5,013 nucleotides of DNA from Oscillospiraceae bacterium (GTDB lineage Bacteria; Bacillota; Clostridia; Oscillospirales; Ruminococcaceae). The notes beneath the pieces were generated by a model, which saw only the letters and a program-made list of their open reading frames with translations, had not been told where the DNA came from and made no database searches. Positions 1 through 5,013 of the stretch are shown here, one piece after another. The stretch's first letter is position 1, and each line of letters begins with the position of its first letter. The DNA lies in assembly GCA_029005335.1 (NCBI GenBank), contig JAQXFT010000032.1:1-5013 (forward strand), given 5' to 3'. The translations under genes and the position numbers were made by a program.

Positions 1-111
1 AAAGTTGACAGCGAGGATTTTGAATCAGGTAAAATTTGTCAGGTTTATCAGAAAGGCTACAAAATCGGCGACAAGCTTATAAGACCTGCTATGGTCGTTG
101 TCGCTAACTGA
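1..111 (+). CDS. grpE: GrpE, nucleotide exchange factor of DnaK (3' end only)
   Basis: The frame is open from the first base and stops at TGA 109-111, giving 36 visible residues. They end in KGYKIGDKLIRPAMVVVAN, which matches the conserved GrpE C-terminus (pattern KGYxxxDxxxRPAxVxV). This stretch forms the small beta-domain that contacts the DnaK nucleotide-binding domain and opens it to release ADP. The N-terminal coiled coil and the start lie upstream of the window. The gene sits 57 bases before dnaK on the same strand, in the standard hrcA-grpE-dnaK-dnaJ order of Gram-positive bacteria, which supports the call. No terminator is seen between it and dnaK, so co-transcription is likely. The motif and gene order are seen in the sequence; the mechanism is known from the family. 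Confidence 0.93.
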   Translation, partial: KVDSEDFESGKICQVYQKGYKIGDKLIRPAMVVVAN

Positions 112-153
112 ATCAATTTTAAAAGCTATCAGGCATAAAATGCTTATATACAG

Positions 154-161
154 AAAGGAAG
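154..161 (+). promoter_or_regulatory. Ribosome binding site of dnaK
   Basis: AAAGGAAG lies 7 bases before the dnaK ATG and is a good Shine-Dalgarno site at normal spacing. It fixes the start at 169, which gives the canonical DnaK N-terminus MGKIIGIDLGTTNS. The rest of the 57-base grpE-dnaK gap shows only very small, weak inverted repeats (for example GCAT/ATGC near 133-143). It has no convincing promoter and no T-rich terminator. Confidence 0.8.
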
Positions 162-168
162 ATTTTTT

Positions 169-2013
169 ATGGGAAAGATTATTGGTATTGACCTTGGTAC
201 TACAAACTCATGCGTAGCAGTTATGGAAGGCGGTAACGCTGTTGTTATCCCTAACTCGGAAGGTGCAAGAACTACTCCTTCAGTTGTTGCCTTTACCAAC
301 ACAGGCGAAAGACTTGTAGGTCAGATTGCTAAAAGACAGGCGGTAACTAACCATGAAAAAACCATATCTTCAATAAAGAGACATATGGGCTCTGACTACA
401 AAGTAGATATTGACGGAAAGAAATATACTCCTCAGGAAATTTCAGCCATGATTCTTCAGAAGCTTAAAACTGACGCTGAGGCTTACCTCGGCGAAACTGT
501 TACTGAAGCTGTTATTACTGTTCCCGCATACTTCACTGACTCACAGAGACAGGCTACTAAAGATGCAGGTCAGATTGCCGGTCTTACCGTAAAGAGAATT
601 ATCAACGAACCTACTGCTGCTGCTCTTTCTTACGGTATCGATAAGGAAGAAGAACAGACTATCATGGTTTATGACCTCGGAGGCGGTACTTTCGACGTAT
701 CCATTATCGAAATGGGTGAAGATGTTCAGCAGGTTCTCGCTACAGCCGGTAATAACCACCTCGGCGGTGACGATTTCGACCAGAGAATTATTGACTGGAT
801 GGTCTCTGAATTCAAGAAATCAGAGGGAATTGACCTTTCAGGCGACAAGAGTGCTATGCAGAGACTCAAAAACGATGCTGAAAAGGCTAAGATTGAACTT
901 TCTTCAACCACTACTACAAATATAAATATCCCGTTCATCACTGTTGATTCAACCGGTACTCCTAAGCACCTCGACCTTAACCTTTCACGTGCCAAATTCA
1001 ACGAACTCACCTCAGACCTCGTTGAAGCTACTATGGGACCTGTAAGACAGGCTCTTAACGACAGCGGTCTTAAGGTTTCAGAACTCAGCAAGGTTCTTAT
1101 GGTCGGCGGTTCTTCAAGAATACCTGCTGTTCAGGAAGCTGTTCAGAAGCTTATCGGAAAAGAACCTTTCAAGGGTATCAATCCTGATGAATGTGTTGCT
1201 CTCGGTGCTGCTTATCAGGGCGGTGTTATAGGCGGTGACGTTAAAAACGGTCTCCTCCTCCTCGATGTTACTCCGCTTTCACTCGGTATCGAAACCGCTG
1301 GCGGTATCTGCACAAGAATGATTGAAAGAAACAGCACTATCCCTACTAAGAAATCTCAGATTTTCTCAACATACGCTGACAATCAGGAGGCTGTTGATAT
1401 CAACGTACTTCAGGGCGAACGTGAATTTGCTAAGGATAACAAGCTCCTCGGTACATTCCGTCTCGACGGTATCGCTCCTGCTCCGAGAGGTATCCCTCAG
1501 ATTGAAGTTACTTTCGATATCGATAAGGACGGTATCGTTCACGTTTCCGCTAAGGATAAGGGTACTGGCAGAGAACAGAATATCTCAATCACTGCTTCTA
1601 CAAATATGTCCAAGGACGATATCGACAAGGCTGTCAAGGAAGCTGAACAGTATGCTGAATCCGATAAAAAACGCCGTGAACAGGTTGACGCTAAGAATAA
1701 TGCCGAAAACCTTGTATTCCAGTGCGAAAAGGCTCTTACAGACTTCGGCGACAAGGTAAGCGAATCAGATAAAGCTCCTATTCAGAATAAAATCAATGAA
1801 CTGAAAGACGCTCTCAAGGCTGAAAACTATGATGCTATAAAGGCTAAATCCGATGAGCTTCAGAAGGCTTTCTATGACCTCTCCTCAAAGGTTTATGCTC
1901 AGGCTAATCCGAACGGTGCAGGCGTTGACCCGTCACAGTTCACAGGCGGAAATGCTTCAGCTGATAACGATAACAACGGCGATTTTGTTGACGCTGACTA
2001 TACAGAAGAATAA
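169..2013 (+). CDS. dnaK: DnaK, Hsp70 molecular chaperone
   Basis: Complete 614-residue cytoplasmic Hsp70, a normal length for Gram-positive DnaK. It binds exposed hydrophobic segments of unfolded proteins and cycles between ATP and ADP states with DnaJ and GrpE. The nucleotide-binding domain spans about residues 1-360: phosphate-1 loop IDLGTTNS (7-14), catalytic lysine K70, NEPTAA (146-151), phosphate-2 loop DLGGGTFD (169-176) with T174, and adenosine motif MVGGSSRIP (311-319). The hydrophobic interdomain linker LLLLDVTPLSLGIET is at 362-376. The beta-sandwich substrate-binding domain follows to about 480, and the helical lid runs to about 580. The tail is low-complexity and acidic, ending DFVDADYTEE. 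Residues 70-90 pass directly from SIKRHMG to the KKYTPQEISA region without the roughly 24-residue insert of Gram-negative DnaK; T174 against E. coli T199 agrees. It is preceded by grpE and followed by dnaJ. Regulation by HrcA/CIRCE is expected for such operons, but the operator is not in this window. No frameshift or missing catalytic residue is seen. Confidence 0.99.
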   Translation: MGKIIGIDLGTTNSCVAVMEGGNAVVIPNSEGARTTPSVVAFTNTGERLVGQIAKRQAVTNHEKTISSIKRHMGSDYKVDIDGKKYTPQEISAMILQKLKTDAEAYLGETVTEAVITVPAYFTDSQRQATKDAGQIAGLTVKRIINEPTAAALSYGIDKEEEQTIMVYDLGGGTFDVSIIEMGEDVQQVLATAGNNHLGGDDFDQRIIDWMVSEFKKSEGIDLSGDKSAMQRLKNDAEKAKIELSSTTTTNINIPFITVDSTGTPKHLDLNLSRAKFNELTSDLVEATMGPVRQALNDSGLKVSELSKVLMVGGSSRIPAVQEAVQKLIGKEPFKGINPDECVALGAAYQGGVIGGDVKNGLLLLDVTPLSLGIETAGGICTRMIERNSTIPTKKSQIFSTYADNQEAVDINVLQGEREFAKDNKLLGTFRLDGIAPAPRGIPQIEVTFDIDKDGIVHVSAKDKGTGREQNISITASTNMSKDDIDKAVKEAEQYAESDKKRREQVDAKNNAENLVFQCEKALTDFGDKVSESDKAPIQNKINELKDALKAENYDAIKAKSDELQKAFYDLSSKVYAQANPNGAGVDPSQFTGGNASADNDNNGDFVDADYTEE

Positions 2014-2038
2014 TAATCAATAAATAATGCAACCTGAC

Positions 2039-2060
2039 GGGCGGAATTTCACTTCTGCCC
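2039..2060 (+). other. Hairpin in the dnaK-dnaJ spacer (first)
   Basis: GGGCGGAA (2039-2046) pairs with TTCTGCCC (2053-2060) across a 6-base loop, giving an 8-bp stem with one G-T wobble. It begins 25 bases after the dnaK stop. The following bases are TTAAGGTG, with no T-run, so it does not look like an efficient intrinsic terminator. By inference it may protect the 3' end of a processed dnaK message or cause pausing that lowers dnaJ relative to dnaK. The pairing is seen; the role is not known. Confidence 0.55.
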
Positions 2061-2101
2061 TTAAGGTGTATATAGGGATATTTAAAAAATCAGAAAAAAA
2101 T

Positions 2102-2125
2102 CCGGCATTTTTGCATAACTGCCGG
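2102..2125 (+). other. GC-rich hairpin just before the dnaJ ribosome binding site
   Basis: CCGGCA (2102-2107) and TGCCGG (2120-2125) form a perfect 6-bp, mostly GC stem with a 12-base loop. The stem ends 4 bases before the dnaJ Shine-Dalgarno site (2130-2136). There is no T-run after it, so it is not a classic terminator. It is placed where it could insulate the dnaJ leader or block 5' decay after cleavage in the A-rich segment 2082-2100. Its function is inferred. Confidence 0.5.
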
Positions 2126-2129
2126 CTGT

Positions 2130-2157
2130 AAAGGAGCTTTTATATGGCTGATAAAAG
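2130..2157 (+). promoter_or_regulatory. dnaJ ribosome binding site with start codon in a hairpin loop
   Basis: The Shine-Dalgarno site AAAGGAG (2130-2136) stands 7 bases before the ATG at 2144 and fixes the dnaJ start. Directly after it, CTTTTAT (2137-2143) is the exact reverse complement of ATAAAAG (2151-2157). In RNA the seven bases between them, AUGGCUG, would form the loop, so the start codon sits in the loop. The stem has one G-C pair and six A-U pairs, so it should be weak and heat-sensitive. The sequence match is certain; whether it folds or regulates in the cell is not. Confidence 0.55.
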
Positions 2158-3298
2158 AGATTATTATGAAGTGCTGGGGATTCAGAAAGGTGCTTCGGAA
2201 GATGAAATCAAAAAGGCTTTCAAAAAGAAAGCAAGAGAATTTCACCCCGACCTGCACCCCGATGACCCATCATGTGAAGAAAAATTTAAAGAGGCTAACG
2301 AGGCTTATGAAGTCCTTTCCGACCCTGACAAGCGTGCAAAATACGACCAGTTCGGTCATGCCGGCGTTGACCCGTCCTTCGGTGCAGGAGGTATGGGCGG
2401 TATGGGCGGATTTACCGATATGAGCGATATCCTTGACAGCATTTTCGGCGGAGGTATTTTCGGCGGAGGCGGAGGTTTCGGAGGCTCTTCACGCTCCTCC
2501 GCAAACGCTCCCAGACGTGGCTCGGATATAAATGAATCCGTTATCCTTACTTTTATGGAATCATGCAACGGCGTTAAAAAGGATATAAAAATAAACAGAA
2601 TGTCCACATGCGATGCCTGCAACGGTACAGGAGCTAATTCCGGTACTGGCGTTGAAATCTGCCCTGACTGTCAGGGGCGTGGTTCAATAAAAGTTACTCA
2701 GAGAACTGCTTTTGGTGCTATATCTTCCGCTAAGCCCTGCCCACACTGCGGAGGTAAGGGAAAAATTATCAGGAATCCATGTGATGCCTGTCACGGTGTC
2801 GGAAGAAAACGTGTCGTAAAAACTGTTTCCGTTGATATTCCTGCCGGTATTGCCGACGGTCAGACAATCAGACTTTCCGGTCAGGGCGACTGCGGTATAA
2901 ACGGAGGTCCGGACGGTAACCTTAATATTACTGTCTCCGTAAAGGCTCACCCTCTGTTTACCCGTGAGGGATATGATATTCACTGCGAAATCCCTGTTAC
3001 TTATGCTCAGGCTGTCCTCGGTGCGGAAATTACTGTTCCTACTATCGATGGCAACGTCAAATATAATATCGGTGAGGGTACTCAGCCCGGTACTGTATTC
3101 AGACTTAAAAATAAAGGCGTAAAGAAGCTCAGAAGCTCTGACAGAGGTCACCAGTATGTAAAGATTACTATTGAAGTTCCGAAAAATCTTTCCAGAAAAC
3201 AGAAGGATATTATCAAGGATTTCGAGGAATCACTCTCTGATACAAATTACACTAAACGCAAATCATTCTTTGACAAGATAAAGGAAATTTTTAACTGA
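2144..3298 (+). CDS. dnaJ: DnaJ, type I Hsp40 co-chaperone
   Basis: Complete 384-residue class I J-protein (E. coli DnaJ is 376). It captures unfolded proteins, hands them to DnaK and stimulates DnaK ATP hydrolysis in the cytoplasm. The J-domain covers about 1-70, with the essential HPD at 34-36. A Gly/Phe/Met-rich linker follows at about 76-115, including DILDSIFGGG (95-104), similar to the DIF region of other DnaJ proteins. The zinc-binding domain has all four CxxCxGxG repeats, starting at C156, C173, C199 and C213, enough for two Zn ions. Two beta-rich C-terminal domains follow, with a basic end (about 370-384). The J-domain loop reads HPDLHPD, so HPD occurs twice in tandem, where the usual sequence is HPDKNP. 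Translation starts from the ATG at 2144 with Shine-Dalgarno AAAGGAG. The gene ends 5 bases before its terminator stem, which makes it the apparent last gene of the chaperone operon. Confidence 0.98.
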   Translation: MADKRDYYEVLGIQKGASEDEIKKAFKKKAREFHPDLHPDDPSCEEKFKEANEAYEVLSDPDKRAKYDQFGHAGVDPSFGAGGMGGMGGFTDMSDILDSIFGGGIFGGGGGFGGSSRSSANAPRRGSDINESVILTFMESCNGVKKDIKINRMSTCDACNGTGANSGTGVEICPDCQGRGSIKVTQRTAFGAISSAKPCPHCGGKGKIIRNPCDACHGVGRKRVVKTVSVDIPAGIADGQTIRLSGQGDCGINGGPDGNLNITVSVKAHPLFTREGYDIHCEIPVTYAQAVLGAEITVPTIDGNVKYNIGEGTQPGTVFRLKNKGVKKLRSSDRGHQYVKITIEVPKNLSRKQKDIIKDFEESLSDTNYTKRKSFFDKIKEIFN

Positions 3299-3303
3299 CA
3301 GAC

Positions 3304-3328
3304 AAGGCGGATTTATTTCCGCCTTTTT
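3304..3328 (+). terminator. Intrinsic terminator of the chaperone operon
   Basis: AAGGCGGA (3304-3311) pairs perfectly with TCCGCCTT (3318-3325) around a 6-base loop. The last two pairs are A-T, and the 3' arm runs into a T-tract (3324-3328). This is a standard Rho-independent terminator starting 5 bases after the dnaJ stop. The T-tract is short (five), so some read-through is plausible. The next gene's Shine-Dalgarno site begins only 4 bases beyond the T-tract. Confidence 0.85.
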
Positions 3329-3332
3329 CATT

Positions 3333-3339
3333 AAGGAGG
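3333..3339 (+). promoter_or_regulatory. Strong Shine-Dalgarno deciding a GTG start
   Basis: AAGGAGG is followed 6 bases later by GTG at 3346, with no in-frame ATG near this site. This supports GTG as the true start. The site is an almost complete match to the 16S anti-Shine-Dalgarno sequence. It is also complementary, with one mismatch, to the terminator 3' arm CCGCCTT (3319-3325), so it could be masked when the terminator hairpin does not form. Confidence 0.75.
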
Positions 3340-3345
3340 TGCTGT

Positions 3346-4152
3346 GTGATATTCAGTGCATATCAGCTTGTATTCTTTTTCTTTATATATGCTTTTCTCG
3401 GCTGGTGTACAGAGGTTATATATGCCTGTGTAAATTCCGGTAAATTCGTAAACAGAGGTTTTCTGAATGGCCCTTACTGTCCTATTTATGGATTCGGAGT
3501 TGTTACTGTTATACTGTGTATTTATCCCGTTAAAGATAATTTACCTGTTTTGTTTTTCGGCTCGGTAATACTTACCACGGCTCTTGAATTTATTACGGGA
3601 TTTATTCTTGAAAAAATTTTCAACGAAAAATGGTGGGATTATTCCGATGAACATTTTAATATAAAAGGTTACATATGCCTTAAATTTTCTCTTATGTGGG
3701 GACTTGCCTGCATAATCGTTGTAAGAGTCATTCACCCGCTTATAATTAAATTCGTGGATTTTGTACCAAGATTAATCGGAATAATTATTATTTCAGTACT
3801 TTCTGCCGGTATTTTAAGCGATATTATTATAACTGTTCTTGCAATTATGAAAATCAGGAAAAACATCAGGCTTATACAGTCAATATCCGATGAAATGCGT
3901 AATATATCAGATTTTACCGGTGAGAAAATTTATGACAAAGTCAGCACCATTATGGAAAAGAATGAAGAATACAAGGAAAAAATTTCCGAAAAGTGTCAGC
4001 ATCTTGAGGAAATTAAAGAAAAATATAAAAATATTACCGAATCTAAAGGCATTATAAATAAACGTATCGAAAACGCTTTTCCTAAACTGAAAATCAATAC
4101 AAGAAAGACTTTCAGAGAACTCATTGAGGAAATCAAATCAAACAAGGAATAA
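3346..4152 (+). CDS. Putative ABC-transporter type IV (CmpB-like) membrane protein with coiled-coil tail
   Basis: Encodes 268 residues from a GTG start backed by AAGGAGG. The N-terminal part (about 1-170) is strongly hydrophobic, with likely membrane segments near 6-28, 44-62, 67-90, 108-129 and 141-169. From memory it fits the family named 'putative ABC-transporter type IV' (PF06541, formerly DUF1113). Recognisable blocks are FLGWCTEVIY (17-26), NRGFLNGPYCPIYGFG (36-51) and the region 80-119 with LEFITG, EKWWDYS and a KF..MWG end. Despite the name, no ATP-binding partner is seen nearby and transport by this family is not established. Residues about 172-265 are highly charged (Lys/Glu-rich) and probably a cytoplasmic coiled coil; the membrane part alone makes up only about two thirds of the protein. 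The gene is AT-richer than dnaK and dnaJ. No promoter fits between the dnaJ terminator and its Shine-Dalgarno site, so it depends on read-through or on a promoter inside dnaJ. The family call is fairly sure; the function is unknown. Confidence 0.78.
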   Translation: MIFSAYQLVFFFFIYAFLGWCTEVIYACVNSGKFVNRGFLNGPYCPIYGFGVVTVILCIYPVKDNLPVLFFGSVILTTALEFITGFILEKIFNEKWWDYSDEHFNIKGYICLKFSLMWGLACIIVVRVIHPLIIKFVDFVPRLIGIIIISVLSAGILSDIIITVLAIMKIRKNIRLIQSISDEMRNISDFTGEKIYDKVSTIMEKNEEYKEKISEKCQHLEEIKEKYKNITESKGIINKRIENAFPKLKINTRKTFRELIEEIKSNKE

Positions 4153-4155
4153 AAA

Positions 4156-4222
4156 AAATCAGACAGCGGATTTTATATTTATATCCGCTGTCTTTTTTAT
4201 ATGGCTTTCTTTTGTCTGATTT
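4156..4222. repeat. Outer inverted repeat around the bidirectional terminator
   Basis: AAATCAGACA (4156-4165) is the exact reverse complement of TGTCTGATTT (4213-4222). The left copy overlaps the first five bases of the terminator stem, so the long-range pairing and the outer part of the terminator hairpin exclude each other. On the minus strand the outer pairing would also lead into the T-run, so it may act as a second terminator form. The match is seen directly; the role is inferred. Confidence 0.6.
4161..4198. terminator. Strong, probably bidirectional terminator between convergent genes
   Basis: AGACAGCGGAT (4161-4171) pairs perfectly with ATCCGCTGTCT (4183-4193), an 11-bp stem with an 11-base loop. 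On the plus strand it runs into T 4193-4198 and ends the membrane-protein gene, whose stop is at 4150-4152. On the minus strand the stem is followed by GA and then eight T (complement of A 4151-4158), so it can also end the converging gene, whose stop is at 4225-4227. Confidence 0.88.
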
Positions 4223-4224
4223 AT

Positions 4225-5013
4225 TTAATCATAATATGATTGTAAAGCAGTTTCTCCGATATATTTATCTTTGCTGTATCCTGTATATACGTTTGCTCCG
4301 TATTCGTTAATATAATACTCATCGCCGTCCTCATCATAATAATATACAGTATTTCCGAAAAGCTTTTTATATACCTTGTCGGCAAGCTCCTTGTATTCCT
4401 TTGGAATATAGTAAGCATAGCCATTAAGAGTTATCATACCGCCGATTTCATTACTGTCATATACATTCTTTGATACGTTTATAAGCTTTTCAAGGTCTGC
4501 GTCAACAGTATTCGTGCCTATTGAAAACGGCTTTTTGCCTGTTACTGCATACCTGTCTGACATAAGAATATATCTTTCAGAAATTCTCAGGTATTCTGAA
4601 CTGTTATTGTAATTGATAATATCATCAACCGGAATAACATTCTGATAAACGCAGACAGTAGCATTTTCAAAACTGCTTAACTTGAAATTATCGCCGTCTG
4701 TATTGAAATCAGGTCTGTTTTCCTTGATAAATGCTATTGTATTCTCAAAGCTTTCCCTGATTTCAAGTCCGTTTACTATATAGCCTATAATCTGCTTTGA
4801 ACAGTAATCCTCAGCAGTCATATTTTTAAGGTCTGTCTGATATGCTGTTATAAGTTTTTCAAGGGAATTTTTATTCATCTGTATATCATATTGTGTTTCT
4901 GTTTTAGCCTCGGAAAAAATAATTGTTCTTAATGGATAATCATAATTGTAACGTGAATAGTATTCTCTTATTATATCTTCTGCATAGTCTGCAAATTCAT
5001 CTGATGTAAATAT
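4225..5013 (-). CDS. Unidentified protein, C-terminal part (start outside window)
   Basis: The minus-strand frame is open from the right edge to TAA at 4227-4225, giving 262 visible residues. An ATG at 4878 has no good Shine-Dalgarno before it, and the frame continues upstream with plausible protein (IFTSDEFADYAEDIIREYYS at the edge), so I treat that Met as internal and the gene as 5'-partial. The visible part is polar, acidic and tyrosine-rich, without a membrane segment, zinc motif or catalytic signature I recognise. Its end is notably Tyr/Asp-rich, with YYYDEDGDEYYINEYG at visible residues 224-239. The stretch from YQTDLKNMTAEDYC to SFENTIAFIKENRP vaguely recalls the C-terminal, probably extracytoplasmic region of large ABC-2-type permeases in Clostridia (DUF6449-like). 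That is a weak impression from memory and should not be used as a name. It converges on the membrane-protein gene and shares its terminator. Confidence 0.8.
   Translation of the reverse strand: MFTSDEFADYAEDIIREYYSRYNYDYPLRTIIFSEAKTETQYDIQMNKNSLEKLITAYQTDLKNMTAEDYCSKQIIGYIVNGLEIRESFENTIAFIKENRPDFNTDGDNFKLSSFENATVCVYQNVIPVDDIINYNNSSEYLRISERYILMSDRYAVTGKKPFSIGTNTVDADLEKLINVSKNVYDSNEIGGMITLNGYAYYIPKEYKELADKVYKKLFGNTVYYYDEDGDEYYINEYGANVYTGYSKDKYIGETALQSYYD

Noticed and set aside
112..168. CIRCE heat-shock operator or heat-shock promoter in front of dnaK
   Set aside because: The TTAGCACTC/GAGTGCTAA inverted repeat is not present here or elsewhere in the window; it is more likely upstream of hrcA or grpE.
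726..1091. Antisense open frame of 121 codons inside dnaK
   Set aside because: It overlaps a highly conserved Hsp70 coding region, has no ribosome binding site, and its composition is that of a reverse-strand shadow.
1322..1759. Plus-strand out-of-frame open frame of 145 codons in dnaK
   Set aside because: It is fully contained in dnaK, with Ser/Leu/Arg-rich composition typical of a frame-shifted read of dnaK and no start signals.
2039..2060. First spacer hairpin as a dnaK terminator
   Set aside because: No T-run follows the stem, and dnaJ downstream has no clear promoter of its own.
2067..2074. TG plus TATATA as an extended -10 promoter for dnaJ
   Set aside because: The spacing between TG and the hexamer is wrong, and no -35-like hexamer lies at the proper distance.
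2684..3151. Antisense open frame of 155 codons inside dnaJ
   Set aside because: It lies opposite the conserved zinc-finger and C-terminal domains of dnaJ and looks like a codon-bias shadow; no recognisable protein.
3270..3275. Perfect -35 hexamer TTGACA near the end of dnaJ, as a promoter for the downstream gene
   Set aside because: No acceptable -10 box stands 15-18 bases downstream (the candidates are TTAACT, TAACTG, AACTGA), and the hexamer is explained by the dnaJ codons for FFDK.
4300..4335. EF-hand or dockerin-like calcium loop in the minus-strand protein (DEDGD...)
   Set aside because: The conserved glycine at loop position 6 is absent and the helix-loop-helix pattern is not evident; only a loose acidic resemblance.
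4225..4878. Minus-strand gene starting at the ATG at 4878
   Set aside because: The same frame stays open for 45 more codons to the window edge with protein-like composition, and no convincing Shine-Dalgarno site precedes this ATG.

Overview
The window holds the 3' half of a heat-shock chaperone operon from a Gram-positive, Clostridia-type bacterium, followed by a small membrane-protein gene and, on the opposite strand, the tail of an unidentified gene. Three things point to Clostridia: DnaK lacks the extra N-terminal segment found in Gram-negative DnaK, the Shine-Dalgarno sites are strong AAGGAG types, and the DNA is moderately AT-rich with many AGA/AGG arginine codons. A Ruminococcus or Oscillospiraceae-like genome is my best guess, made from protein flavour only.

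Layout: the last 36 codons of grpE (1-111) are followed closely by a complete dnaK (169-2013). A structured 130-base spacer and a complete dnaJ (2144-3298) come next, and then an intrinsic terminator (3304-3328). GrpE is the nucleotide exchange factor, DnaK the ATP-driven Hsp70, and DnaJ the J-protein that delivers substrate and triggers hydrolysis, so the three genes form one folding machine. The usual first gene hrcA, its CIRCE operator and the main promoter are not in view and probably lie upstream.

A GTG-started gene (3346-4152) begins only 17 bases after the dnaJ terminator. It encodes a multi-pass membrane protein of the 'putative ABC-transporter type IV' (CmpB-like, PF06541) type with a long charged coiled-coil tail. 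It ends at a strong, apparently bidirectional terminator (4161-4198). Converging on it from the right is a minus-strand gene (4225 to beyond 5013). Its reading frame is open to the window edge, so its start is not visible and its function is not recognised.

No RNA gene, mobile element, CRISPR array or new multi-gene system is visible. The points worth a second look are RNA-level: an AU-rich hairpin that places the dnaJ start codon in its loop, and a dnaJ terminator arm that can alternatively pair with the Shine-Dalgarno site of the next gene.
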